Assembly (NCBI GenBank): GCA_004794785.1
Contig: SJOL01003073.1
Coordinates: 71,611 to 135,610 of the forward strand
Reading direction: 5' to 3'
Source of the DNA: Opisthorchis felineus
Taxonomy: Eukaryota; Platyhelminthes; Trematoda; Opisthorchiida; Opisthorchiidae
DNA: 64,000 bases
Shown here piece after piece: positions 39,659 to 51,098 of the stretch (its first letter is position 1; every line of letters begins with the position of its first letter). The position numbers and the translations under genes are program-made. Below the pieces are notes generated by a model, which saw nothing but the letters and a program-made list of their open reading frames with translations, was not told the origin of the DNA and made no database searches.

Positions 39659-41669
39659 TTAGCCTGAGTCCAGCTTAGATTTGCGCTTAACCTTGGGGGG
39701 GGGGCAATCAGCTTTTCGCCGCACTGTTGAAAATCTGTAGAAGTCCAGATGACTTTGTGTGGAATGAAATGTCCCAGTGCATTCCAGTCCAAACCATACA
39801 CATACATATCTTTCGATAACTTTGAAATGTGAGGCTGAAGGTCATTGATGTAAATCTTAGGTTACGAAAAACAAGTGTTTGAGCGCATTTAAACAAACAT
39901 AGACTTTACGTTGTCAACTTTTAGTCGTTTTGCTCCCCAGAAACTAATACTAACCGAATTTCCAGTCAGACTACCACGTAATGGATGCGCAATACGTGAT
40001 GGTTCTCAATATCAGCAACATGAGCAAGCCAGTGCACTTGAGAACATCTAATGTAATCTATCTGGTCGTTATTATATGTTTACAGCAGATGGTATCCCGT
40101 TAGTCAAATAGGGTATCCAAAAATGGGTACATTTTTATCCACAGGTAACAGGTATTTGATGAGTTAGTAAAAGCAAAATAAAATATGAGGCATCTTACCT
40201 CCTTGTTGTGTTACAGCATTCCATGTGGCCAGTCTTCTGGTGCTCCGTTGACGAATCACTTTCGGTACATCCAGGACAAGAGCGGTGCAACATTTGTACT
40301 TGGGCCCAGGATACGTGTACGTCCTTTGAGCTGAGTGACAGTTCTCAGTCTGACTTCGAAAGTCATCGTGAACAGTAAGAGGATTTTCCCGTCTGTTTAA
40401 CATCAATGGTTCTAACGGTAGAAAATCACGGTCTTCTGATCCTAAACGCCTCAAATGCGCGTCTAGGCTGCATTCACGCTTCGGATCATGCCCTTCTTTC
40501 CTGATGGTCATGATGCGCGGGCAGGGGGGCCTAATCGGGGTTGGTGGCTTAGGTGTAATTCGTACCTCATCTGCACCCATCGATTTACTGGCATCCGCCG
40601 TTAGCACAAAGTTGCTTTTGCTGGTATCCATAATTCTGCTGCTTATCAGCTCTTGATTATGAGAGGATGTGCGAAAAGGCATAGGAACAGTGGAGCCTGT
40701 TTCCAGTGTCACTTTGTTGAAACCATCCAGGTGTTTTCTTGATGGTTTGGTGGATTGGTGAGTTTCCGGTGGCCGAGGAAATGACTGACCTGTACTTGAG
40801 ACTAAATCAGGAGATCGACTTGCATCTTTTTTCACCTTCAACACTTTTAGAGGCTCAGCTGACTCTCTGGAAGTTTTCTGCGACATTTGTAGACCAACAC
40901 ACAGAGTCGCAGAAACCGTTTTGGGTCTATATGAAGGACCTAAATCTTGACGGCATAGTTCTCTCATACTTTCTGAAAGTGAACGGCTTTTCATTTTGCG
41001 TGTTCTTAATTTGGGTGTCGGTGTTCGTTCTCTTGAGTCCGAAATGCTTTCCAACTCGCTCGTATTGCTGAATGGGACAGATGCAGGCCGGCTCGAAGTG
41101 GTTGTTTCCAAAGTCATCTGAGAAGTGTCCTCCGGTCTATCAAAACCGTCCAGCAACCGTGAATCATTCGGCTCTTCCATTTTTTCAGTCACTGAACAAA
41201 CTTCCTTCTCCTCCACATGGTGTTCTTTATTTGTTCTTGTTTCTCCACTCAAAGTTAAGTGAATAGACTGTCGATGAAGCTTGACCGAATCTGAAACACG
41301 TAGTGGAATAACGCCTAACGGGGGTGTACTTGGTAGCTCTATCGTAGGAGTAAATTTAATACTGTACTGCATTTTGGGTAGTGCACTGTAATTTTCTTGC
41401 ATATGTCGTCCATTTAGAGAGGTGTTCTCTTTTATCCCATCGGTCGATTTTCTCAAATCCACATGAGATTTGCCGTCATTTTCGGGACAACTTCTGGTGG
41501 GTATTGTGCTTTCATTACGCGGATCACAAGAGAACAGATTCACCAAGGATTGTATACTGCAGTTTGCATATCCTCCTTGAGTACTTGCGGGAGCAAACAC
41601 TGAATCTCGCAGTTCCTTTACTTTCTGTCTTGATGACCTTTCATTCCATGATTGTGCTCGCTGGCCCAT
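39659..41669 (-). CDS. two-exon (or longer) gene, hypothetical Ser/Pro-rich protein of 548 residues
   Basis: The large exon 41669-40199 holds 490 codons, by far the longest open frame in the window. It ends at a textbook donor (GGAG|GTAAGA, phase 1). The acceptor ACCTTCAG opens the 3' exon 39834-39659, which joins in frame and stops at TAA. The ATG at 41667-41669 has a purine at +4, with an in-frame TAG 18 to 21 bases upstream; a further 5' exon (see 42677) is possible. The protein is hydrophilic and probably disordered, with short basic and proline motifs (RTPTPKLRTRKMKSRSLSES; KPPTPIRPPCPR). The 3' exon adds ERYVCVWFGLECTG and a basic end (KVKRKSKLDSG). A run of ten C in the 3' exon encodes Cys-Pro-Pro-Pro. 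This looks like a scaffold or signalling protein, but no family was recognised. Confidence 0.75.
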
Positions 41670-42019
41670 AGGTTTAAATGTCTTTGTAAAACTAGTTTAA
41701 TGTTCAGTATGATCAGCCCCTGTGTTATTTTCTAGAAATTTTCCGTTTGTGATCACGTTGTTCATGAAGGCACTGACAGTTAGAGGTGATTTATAAACGC
41801 CACAGTTCAAAGCGTCCTCAGTCATTGCTGACTGATCCAGATAGGCAGCGTTAGTGATCTACGGATGATATCTCCTCTGTAGGGTCACAGCTAGCAATTT
41901 AACAAATAAGTAACAAAACTTCACGGAGCACGCTTAAGAGTGTATCATTTGTCTCCGAGAAGAGAAGCGGTTCATCAGTCATCTCTACGCGCATACATTG
42001 TGATAATGAATCAATTCAG
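41670..42019. promoter_or_regulatory. possible bidirectional promoter region
   Basis: A gap of about 350 bases separates the 5' ends of two divergently oriented coding models. I see no TATA box that decides the matter, and both models may have further 5' exons, so this is inferred from position only. Confidence 0.2.
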
Positions 42020-42401
42020 CACACCAATACACTCCTTTATACGGAGCCTGGCACACACAAGCTCAAGCAAACACACTTACCAATGGCGATGCAAAGCCAA
42101 GTATCGATCAGACTATGAACGCCAATCTCGTCATCTTGCCTGATGGTAAGCAAAGCTTTTCATTTAATGTCACAACAGGAAATCGAATAACTTCTTATTT
42201 TTCACTGGCCGTTATCCTTGACTTGATGCTCCACTTTTATTTTCAGCTTCGAATATCCCTGGATTTAGGCGCTGTTCACAAAGATATGTTTGCAAAAATA
42301 CGATTTCTGTGCCACAGGGAATTATCGGTCGAAAGTCGAGCTTACCCCACAAGAGGAAGTATTGGATTCATCAAACTGCGATTCTGGATTCACTATCGTG
42401 A
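42020..42401 (+). CDS. two 3' exons, unrecognised protein
   Basis: Exon 42020-42145 ends at a strong donor (GATG|GTAAGC, phase 1). Exon 42247-42401 starts after CTTTTATTTTCAG and supplies the two bases needed, then 51 codons to TGA. The intron is 101 bases. Spliced, the reading passes from MNANLVILPDA to SNIPGFRRCSQRYVCKNT and then GRKSSLPHKRKYWIHQ. A methionine at 42115 could start translation; otherwise the acceptor TCAATTCAG at 42019 extends it upstream. The unspliced frame gives a different C terminus. The C-terminal half is basic with two cysteines. No family was recognised. Confidence 0.5.
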
Positions 42402-42676
42402 ACTAAGAAAGACAATAAGTACCGTTTCGAAAATTTTGTTGGGTGAATGACCCCGTAAACAGATAAAACGACCTATTAGAACATGAGCACTAAATTTGCA
42501 CATACGCGTAATTTTCGTCATGATGGCAGAGGCTGTTTTGAAAAATGCCAGTATAAGAATTTCCATTTTGTGACAAACCCTATCCCCAATCTGTTATTAA
42601 ACCGTCACCACCGGAAACGAGGAAAGCGTCTCTTACTGCGAAGTGCACGATGATAAACAGTTTTCATTTACTGAGG

Positions 42677-42913
42677 TTAGTTAACAAGCTGTTCTTGGTC
42701 GTAGAACCCAGTTACCATAGGTTTTTGCTTTGTTTCACAAATAGAGGAAGCTCCTTCTAGCAACCTGGTATTGATGTCTTGATATACTACACTTTGATGA
42801 AATTTGCCTTGCTTCTTCATACTTGGTGTGGTTGCGAGATTTTTCAGTTTTTGACTGTACCCATCCTTTATTTTTGTGACAGCCTCTTTTCGTGTCAGCT
42901 CATACTGTTTCAA
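42677..42913 (-). CDS. possible upstream exon of the 39659-41669 gene
   Basis: The frame reads KQYELTRKEAVTKIKDGYSQ and on through QGKFHQSVVYQDINTR: charged, helix-prone and protein-like. It stops at TAA in 42677-42679, but a donor ATG|GTAACT near 42713 (phase 0) could splice to ACA TTT AAA at 41681 (phase 0), which runs into the large exon. The acceptor there is weak, so the link is speculative. Confidence 0.3.
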   Translation of the reverse strand: MKQYELTRKEAVTKIKDGYSQKLKNLATTPSMKKQGKFHQSVVYQDINTRLLEGASSICETKQKPMVTGFYDQEQLVN

Positions 42914-42979
42914 CTTCCAGTTTTAAGTTGCTGGCCCTATGGTGCGCTGTTAGGTCGGAATTGCCGTTTCTGAACATAC

Positions 42980-44695
42980 TGGCAAGGTCTCTGTCAGAAA
43001 GATTTTGATATCCTTTAAAACGAACGATAAAGTATGTTATGGCTCCATACAACTTTACTCTATAGGCTGGTGCGAATAATGACTGAAGTTACACTGGAAA
43101 TTGTGACCTTCTGTACTAGTTTTTGAAGCTGTTTGTCTAAGTTGTTTAAATCAGGTGATCATATCCGGTGATATGTAGTGCAAAATTAGACAGACAGCAA
43201 GGCTATTCTCTGATAACACGTGACGTGCTCATTCGTAATTGTCAGGTAATACGCCCACAGTTCGCGTTAGTTATAATCATGGGACTGCACCTTCGGAGCG
43301 TCCACACACATTGGTTTTGATAGTTTATGGGTCAACGTAGCAAAGTTTGCATGTGATGGGTAAGCTGTGACCTTGCACGATCAGCTGAAACGTTAATGAC
43401 GTGTGCGGAACCTAGTGACTGGAGTTTAGGTGTCGAATGCCAGATACCGAGAACAAGACGGTAACGGGGATTGAAGTGGAAATTTTTGTGGCATCCTCCA
43501 GGTGCCTGTAGTCCAGGATGCCATTATAACGAACATCGGTACTAATAAAACATACTGTAGTTGGTCTCTGGTGTTATCACCAAATCACAGAAGAGAGTTT
43601 GGGTCTCACGCTGCCTATCAGTCTGATTAGCATGCCATGTTATCACTGAATGAACGCGTGATGTTTTACGCAGGTGCAACTGAATCATTTACCGCAAGAA
43701 AAATTTCGCGATGTGTTAGTTCATTGATATTACAGTACAGCCCACCACAGTTTTAGCGTTCGAAATGCTTCATTTAGTGATTGTGAAAAGTGTTCCGGTC
43801 CTATGTTACTCTGAAGCTAATTATCCAACTGTTAGACAGCAGACTGCTTCATTATGCTGTGTCTGTAAGAAGCTTCTGTTCAACAAATTATTCGAAGAAG
43901 TAAACGTATATGGAGATTCCTAATTCCCTGACAAAGGAATCCAGCAAAGGAGATTAGTTAGCAGTCTACCAGGCATCAGGAAACGCCCTGACGAGATGTT
44001 TCATACCTAATAAAGTTAATATGGTCATCGCGGTTATGGCGATTTTTGCAGAATGGGGTGAAGTTTTCATGGTTTTGTTTCATTATGACGTGGTTTCGTG
44101 TTCACTCTTCAACTAAGGAATAGACTAGAATATTTTCCAGCACCAGGATAGAGTGAGGAATTTCGCTTATCTGAAAGGTAAGATGTTCTCTCTTTGAAAG
44201 TTCAGCATTATCGAAATATATTTTATATCAAAGAACACCTAAAAATCGGAAGAATGGCGCTCACTGTCGCAGATCCCAGAAAGTGACCAGACAAGACTGA
44301 CTAGCCGCCAGCAGTGTAGGACGACGGCGGATCGGCCAATCAGAAAACAAGATGGTCACATCTGATTCGGGACAGGCCACTGACGGGGGGAGGCTCATTC
44401 ACGAATAATGGCAATTGGACTCAGATTGCGAACTCCCAAGTCAAGTAAATATACAGATTACTTGGCAGACTGACTGAGAAAACAGCTGAGTAGACCATGA
44501 ATCACACATTTAATTACCTCAGCCACGCACCAGGTACACACGAGATGAATTGGCATTAATTAATCCCGGTCGCTGATTTGGAGCATTTTAATTTGGCTGC
44601 TTATGTCAACGGGCCACAGCCAATTAGCATGTGAATTCCGTAACAGACAGGTTAGTATCGCTATAGCCTGTCTAAGCATCAGAAAACCCCACTAG
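42980..44695. other. no gene seen
   Basis: Almost no open frames on either strand and no recognised repeat. It is the emptiest stretch of the window. Confidence 0.4.
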
Positions 44696-44699
44696 TTGT

Positions 44700-44885
44700 C
44701 AGCCACTCGTGGCTAAATGGTTTAGTGTTTTAACACCAGCTGGCTGGTCACGGAATCTCATGAAATGCGCACTGTTAATGACTCCTAATAAGGACGAAAC
44801 GGCTGTAGAGAGTTTCTTGGCTTTTCGGCATAGAATGATTTCACTTACCAGACGAAATTTCCATTGAAATCTTGAAAAACCTATA
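44700..44885 (+). mobile_element. tRNA-derived SINE with decayed hammerhead (family 2)
   Basis: A box TGGCTAAATGG (44710-44720) is an exact match to the consensus; the B-box region is mutated. The hammerhead reads GCACTG, then CTGTTAATGA (core interrupted), ACTCC...GGA stem II, CGAAAC, and GTA at 44805-44807. It is followed by CTTGGCTTTTC, shared with 4733-4880. Confidence 0.65.
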
Positions 44886-46309
44886 TGCCTTCCTGTACAA
44901 ATTTTAGAGCTCAGATGGTCATCATCGATAGCTTCCTTCGAAATCTTAGCAAGAAGCTCAGTAAAGATAACTTGCTCAACAATTGCATCGTGGACACACG
45001 TATCCATCCCAGGCGTGTATAATAACAACTCTTTTTGCAATTAGACGAAAACTGTTGGAGTTGGACAAACCCATAAGCATTACTAATTTCGCCAGGCGCA
45101 TTCTGAAAACTAAGGTACACACAGCTAGGCAGTCCATTCCTACTTGAAAAGCATCCCCTAGTTGCAGATTTCCAGCATAAACTCTACACATCTTACTACG
45201 ACGTTTTCTTAGAAGGAAGTGTAGACCGAATGCTCCAATAAACCAGACACACACCACAGTTCTTCTCCCCTAAATATTCCCTCCCAAAGAGACCTAAGCA
45301 AGATCTATATACTCTAATCCCATGATAGTTGTCTGAAAATTGTTATTACCAAGCAAAGATCACTCTGAGTAAAATTCCTCACAACAAGGATAAAAATGTG
45401 AAATTAGTGTACCCTGACAACAGTTACGTATCTTATCAGCAGGATGAATATAGGCGCTCTTTGAACTGACTGGGGTCTTGTACGGCACAAAACCACAAAT
45501 GTCTGCCTCCAATGGTGATTATCTTTCAAATGAGGTCACCGATGGCTGTCCCATTGAAACCCTTCCAGTAATTAAACCTCTCACAGAAGAACTCAGCTAT
45601 CCAGAAAGAGATCTTCTGGCGGAGCTGTCCTAAGCCTCACCAAAGTTGGAAAGCTGTAATTTCAACTGTGAGTGCAACTCATGGAGGTCACAAAAAATCA
45701 AAGGACTCAGCCAGAATGTCGGTTGAAGATGTCACACAACCTTTGTCAGCATCATCATCCATCAATCTTAATTATAATTCCATGCAAGTGCCGGTATATA
45801 GGTTTGATTCTAGGGCCATCATTCGATTTGCAAACAATCTTCAGTAAACCCTAATAGTCAGAAGAGACTACCGTTGCTCGGCTTCTGATACACCTTTCAA
45901 CGTCTGCGACCTTCCCAGAAGAGATTACGTACCGGGGGGTGCCAGTTGCGGTCGTTATTTTCAGTCGCCCTTTTAAGAAGGAAACAAACACGTAGAACAG
46001 GTCAATTTCACATTACACAGAATGACTACTATCTGGCTAGACTCTGAACTGGCATCCTAAAATTTGCCATTTCCAACTACAACACCTGTCCGTCTTATAA
46101 GCAACAATACCAAAAATAGGACGATGTTAAAGTTAATTTAACTGGTATAATCATGTGTATACCTACTTGGTTTTCAGGGGATATTCACCAAAATTTCAGC
46201 TGGATTCCTCGTTTATGATGTTCTTCTTCAACTGAATGTGCATCTCCAGGCCGCCTCATGTTTCAGTTGGTACGATATTCGAGATTTCCCAGTGCATTTT
46301 ATAGACATA
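44886..46309. other. no confirmed gene
   Basis: Overlapping minus-strand frames (44911-45257) have no splice support. Confidence 0.3.
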
Positions 46310-46525
46310 ACACACTACTCATAATGTTTCTGAGAACTCCCTGACAGCCCACGACCGGTTTCACCCTTCCTATTCGGAGTCGTCAGGTAGGACCAGTGCC
46401 CGAGTTTCCGTCAATCTTATGCTCTAATTGAACCGAAATTGGACAAAAGTCGACGTATACACTGATTTGCATACCAATTTGGCTTTCACGGGAGACTGAC
46501 CTGAATTCCAGCTGATGTTCTTTAC
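46310..46525 (-). repeat. family 1 hammerhead unit, minus strand
   Basis: The reverse strand shows the full unit: CAGCTGGAATTCAGGTCAG, CCAAATTGGTATGC, GACGGAAACTCGGGC, CTGACGA (46380-46386), TGAAACCGGTC (GTC at 46353-46355) and GTGGGCTGTC. CTGACGA satisfies the CUGANGA rule and the cleavage site is intact. Stem II is imperfect, so activity is uncertain. Confidence 0.65.
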
Positions 46526-48432
46526 CATAAAGGCAGCGTTACACTGGGCTTGGTTTCGACGCGTTAGAAGCTTGGAGAGAGAATGATTGAATGACTGCTT
46601 CTAAATGACACTAATATCAGCTGCCTTTGGTTTTCGGTGTATTGTGGTGAAAAAGACGTCACATCTGATTGTATTAAAATTGGTAGATCCAAGGGCAGGA
46701 TTAGCTAGCCAATTACTTCTTTTTTGAGCTAAAGGTTCGGAAACAGGTAATTGAAATGTCTGTAAAAGTTGTTCGACTCGAACCTGTTACCAGGCGCAAA
46801 TGCAATCTCCATAGCAAAAACAGTTTCAACCGTTGTTCAAATGCTTGCTGTTCGCAGATTCTCAATGCTATGTCGTTAAAAAGGTGTCCAAATGGTGTGT
46901 TTTCTGGATTTACGTGGATAACTTCATCAGATTTTAGGTGTGCTTGTTGTCACTTAATTTCAGTTGAATTTGAAGTCGTATGGCGTTTTTTTAGTTGTTA
47001 AGGGATTTGAGTGCTTGAGGCCGTGTTTCGCTGTCCAGCGTGTAAGTGAGCTAGAACTGGAAAGGACTAATCTCAATGAATTATTTTCCCCGTTGATTCT
47101 GGTTTGACTGTCCTCCATTGCTATCCTCAGATGCTTCCTACTTTATGTAATGTATCGGTGGGATATGTGGCCAAAGTTCTCATGTATTCAACCGGAGCAT
47201 TCGAAGTTTTGATGTGTGTGTAATCATGGGGTTCTTATACAATCTCTAGCGATTCACTTTTGTATCCTCGTAGCAACGATACTTTCTTTATCCGTGATTC
47301 TTCGTTGTTTAGGCTTCCTAATACTGATGGATGACTGATGTCTTGTTTGGGACTGCAACATTCCTGTGGTTCCTGCCCTGTCAACCCGCAGTTGCGCGTC
47401 GTCATCTGTGGTCTGTTGAGATCTGGCTGCAATTGCGACTGTAAATTTGGCCTTTGTCGGTATTGTAGTCAAGGCCCTCTATCAAGACACCCAGTTCGTC
47501 AGTAGCTGGGTAGTGACTGAAGTAGATGCGTCCGGTTTCAGAAGACTGCATTTGTCTACCGCCAAACAGTGTTAAATTTGCCAAATGTCCGCGCTTTTGT
47601 AGTCGCTTGAAGCTTCACTAGTGGTTATGATTCTCTCTAACATATTAAAAAGTTTCCAAACCTGGCATCCAGGCACTAGATTTTGAGTGCTATGGTCTAC
47701 AGGCGATTTGCCGCTAGTCCTGTGTGTTCATCGTCTTATTGGTTAGGCGTCAGGTTGCGCAATATTTCTGGCCTTGTTAAAGAGTATGGATGGGTTCCAC
47801 CGTAAAATGACCACTCCTAAATGTGACTGTGTCATCGTTTCACGAGAGTTGTCTAGTGGATGTGGCTCTCTTTGGGTTGCTTACCGGGTCTCATCAATGT
47901 GTGCTTTCCATGTTTTCCATGAGCCGTGTTATTCATGAAGCGCAGAGTTTCATGAACTTTTTCCGATTGAATAGGTAGCTGAGACTGTAATTCTGAGGTT
48001 AAAAACAAAGACTGCTGTACCCCTCTGAGATATTATGGAAATTTGTGAGTGCCTACAGAGGTTTGCAAGTAATTTTGTCCAACTTACATTCCACTAATCA
48101 AGCAAAACTCATTCACCATTTGTTTGGGTCAGGCGAACCAACCACTTCGGCTGACAATCGTCATTCACCACTCATGATTGCAACTTCGTTTGCAGGCACA
48201 GGACAAACTACTTCAAACGACTTACCCGGATCGTTCATGTGGTCAATTTCCAGCAGATCGAGGTTGACTTTCCTGTCGATGGTTTTATTTTCTAGTGGGC
48301 GAGATACCCCCCAATGTCCTTCAGTCTGCTACCAACATCAACTGCACAACAGTCGCGAGGGTATGAGCAGATCACTATGGATTAGTCGAGACAGTTTTCT
48401 TTTGGATTAAATGTAATTAAAAATGCACCGTA
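46526..48432. other. no confirmed gene
   Basis: Plus frame 46756-47001 and minus frames 47235-47584 overlap without splice support. Plus frame 48045-48410 (121 codons) has serine-rich, low-information composition. Confidence 0.3.
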
Positions 48433-48630
48433 TTAGAGAAAACTCAAAGACGAGTTGGTTGCACCACTGAACTTGTACTTGAATACACAATCATTTTTCC
48501 GGGCCAGATGTCTCCGAGTACGATAGTCTGGGGACCCGCTTTCTATCACAGTATCAAGTATGCGCGTATCCAACGTTTCGTCAAGGCAGAGTTTGCAGGC
48601 TCTGAAAGCGCTTGCTTGTTTTAATGACAT
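48433..48630 (-). CDS. possible repeat-encoded or exon fragment
   Basis: The minus-strand peptide reads ACKLCLDETLDTRILDTVIE, then SPDYRTRRHLARKNDCVFKY, with a CxxC near the N terminus. Composition is strongly protein-like, but I found no flanking acceptor-donor pair. It may come from a transposable element. No family was recognised with confidence. Confidence 0.35.
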   Translation of the reverse strand: MSLKQASAFRACKLCLDETLDTRILDTVIESGSPDYRTRRHLARKNDCVFKYKFSGATNSSLSFL

Positions 48631-48639
48631 GGAATGAAA

Positions 48640-49424
48640 TAACTAGTGACGTGAAACATCAGAGCAATTGTGCCGTACGTAAAAGATTATCGACCAAATG
48701 TAGAGGGTGGCCCTCCAAGCACCGCAGACAGTAACTTTCTTTCTGTCACCAATCAACTCCTGTACGTTTGCTAAAATGCAGTTCAGTTAGTCACAAACGT
48801 TATCTGCACCGTAATAACTTGTTAATTAGTCACAATATTATTCATGAGGCACTCAAATCCGATGGCATGCACAACTTTCTAACTGTATGATAACTCTCTT
48901 TCTACACCATTATTACTGAGACGGCCAGTGTACAGCGTTGTAAAATGGGACCTGGGGACTTTCGGGAGTAAAATCGATGGAATACTAGGGTGAATTGCAT
49001 TTGAAACAAGGTAGTTTTAAGTTGACGCTTGCTTCCACACAATAAGTGAGTCCAGTTGCTTGGTGGTGATTGGACCCAAACTTACGTAAAATTGATAGAA
49101 AGGTTGGATCTTACAGTACATATATGATCATTGGTTGTCCCATGAACTTCAGACATTCCCTTTTATATCGGTCACTCTTTACCGTTTTGGCAAATATCCT
49201 TATCTGAACAGTAGTGGTGGATCCAAGTAAGCCTGTCCATCCAGGTTCTATAAGTGTTTCCCAAGTGGAAAAGAGAACTTCTATGACGTCTTCTAATATT
49301 CAGTTAATAGGGATAAAGTGAGCTATTTCTCTGTCCAATTTGAGCATTTTAACATATAAGGACTGCCTACAACAAAGGCAAATGTTAGTAGAGTATATGA
49401 AACTCTTACGAATCTCTATAATAC
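48640..49424. other. no gene seen
   Basis: Nothing recognisable. Confidence 0.35.
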
Positions 49425-49667
49425 CTTGACTTCAGACTCCAATGTCCTATTGTTATCGTCCAGAGGAAATCCCCTTTCAATCCCGAAAACACCGAAGTAT
49501 ACAAGTGTGCCTTCCAGATGGAAGTGTTTCCTTGTTGAAGGGGAGATATGAGTGAATCATCGCTCTTACTTGTTGACAACACCCTAGATGTTGTCAGCAT
49601 CTTTTGCGCACTAGTCCGAGAGGAGAATGGGAATTTAGCTTTGGTTGGTGCGCATGACCATGCACAG
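49425..49667 (-). CDS. possible internal exon, unrecognised protein
   Basis: The acceptor TTTTCTTGGTTTGAG precedes 49667 on the minus strand and the donor TCAAG|GTATTA follows 49425. The frame is open across all 80 codons, entering and leaving in phase 2. It contains a serine/threonine-rich part (FPFSSRTSAQKMLTTSRVL) and GLKGDFLWTITIGHWSL. An antisense frame is also open in part of it. Confidence 0.35.
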
Positions 49668-50156
49668 CTCAAACCAAGAAAATGCTAATGGATTGTTGGA
49701 TCAGCATGGTATGGTTTAGCCTCAGTCTTCTGGATCAGTGCTTTGCGTTAATTCCCCCAACTTGAGTACGGTTCATAAAATACAAACAGAGAATTCAAAT
49801 AAACTGACAAAAAATCAGTTATTCGTTAAATAAACTAAGATGGTACTGGGTTATCTTTCTCCAATTTTTATTCTCCATTCAAATCGTCTTCAAGCCATAT
49901 TGCTTCTGTACGACGTAGTTGCGAACTTTCATTTTCAATCATGAAATTTCGGATTTTACAGGCAGCATCCACTGACCCTGTCAGTGTAGCCTAATCTGGG
50001 AATCCTGCGCTTTTCTGTCCATCGTTACTGCTACAGTTGTCATCCGTAGACGAATCCGCCTTTGATAGAGCGTCATCGATGAACAAAAGCAGCCTCCTTG
50101 TTGATAATTGCGAATGAATATATTGTTAGACCCATCGGTGACAGTAGCAACGATAC

Positions 50157-50406
50157 CTTTTTTTCTATCGGTTCAAATGTATTGACCGGTAGTTTTATTC
50201 CGCATCGCAAAAAACATGTCATGATGGTGTTTTCCAAAAGGTTCCTTCCTCCAAGACATATGAATCCAAATAATGGCAGCAGATGTCGCAACCTGTGCTC
50301 TGAATTATTCAGATGAATGCTTTTGTTTAGCCACGGCACCATGGCTGTCCAACACTTTAGTAGGTGCCGAAGAAACAGTTGCTTGATGGCAAGACTAACC
50401 TCGGTG
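50157..50406 (-). CDS. possible internal exon, unrecognised protein
   Basis: It enters after ACACTTGAG at 50407 with one leading base and leaves in phase 0 at AAAAAAG|GTATCG. It has 83 open codons, including RHLLPLFGFICLGGRNLLEN and KLPVNTFEPIEKK. The acceptor is only moderate. The phase does not match the exon candidate at 49425-49667, so they are not directly joined. Confidence 0.35.
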
Positions 50407-50792
50407 CTCAAGTGTTGGTGGATTACTGATGAGGTAAGTGATGAAAACGCACCAATATAACTCGCCTATATCCCTCGGTGTGTTGTTGTGTGCTTCATTT
50501 TAAGGACCAAAATAAGTTTTCATCTTGAAACGTAGTGGCTTGAAAATTTGTCCAATAACTATGAGGTATTACTTTGCTGCGTTCCGCTGCATGGGCAAGG
50601 CCGGTGTTAAGCCTCCTCTAATTTCTTTGTTCCCATTTCGAAACAAGGAATTAGACGGCACATAAATTCCCTCTCATCGACACTGAAAAGATCCTCCAGT
50701 TAACACCAGACTCGCACACACACACGCACACTTCGCTCCCTCTGTCGGCAGCCACCTCCGAGGATTTCCCATAAAGTTCAGCATAATGATCG

Positions 50793-51098
50793 TATCAGAG
50801 AGGTTTGGTAAACAACCGGTGGATTTATTGCTGAACAATATTTTGCTTTTGACACAACCTTCGTCAGGCCAAGTGAGTGAGTAACCACTAACCCACCAAC
50901 CAACAAACAGGAACTTCAGACCGACACCCAGCACTGATCAAGTCGGCTAGTCATAAGAAATCTCACGGATTGGTTCCCTGACTGCCTTAAAACCCGTTCA
51001 ACCTGCTTACTTACTTACTTGGCCTGACGAAGCTTTTGTGTCAAAAGCGAAGCATTGCCCAGCAATAAATCCACCGATTGTTTACCAAACCTCTCTGA
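50793..51098. repeat. inverted repeat, arms about 93 bases
   Basis: 50793-50885 and 51007-51098 are inverted copies. Both contain, from the outer side inward, CAGAGAGGTTTGGTAAACAA, GGTGGATTTATTGCT, CTTTTGACACAA, CTTCGTCAGGCCAAGT and a short (GTAA/GTGA)n tail, separated by about 120 bases. The tail at the inner ends suggests two oppositely oriented copies of one short element. Confidence 0.75.

Noticed and set aside
48555..48600. GACGAAACGTT on the minus strand, like the family 3 core
   Set aside because: The surrounding stem and CTGATGA are absent, and the bases fit a protein-like frame (LDETLDTR).
50674..50934. 86-codon minus-strand frame
   Set aside because: Its middle is one arm of an inverted repeat, so it is unlikely to be a gene.
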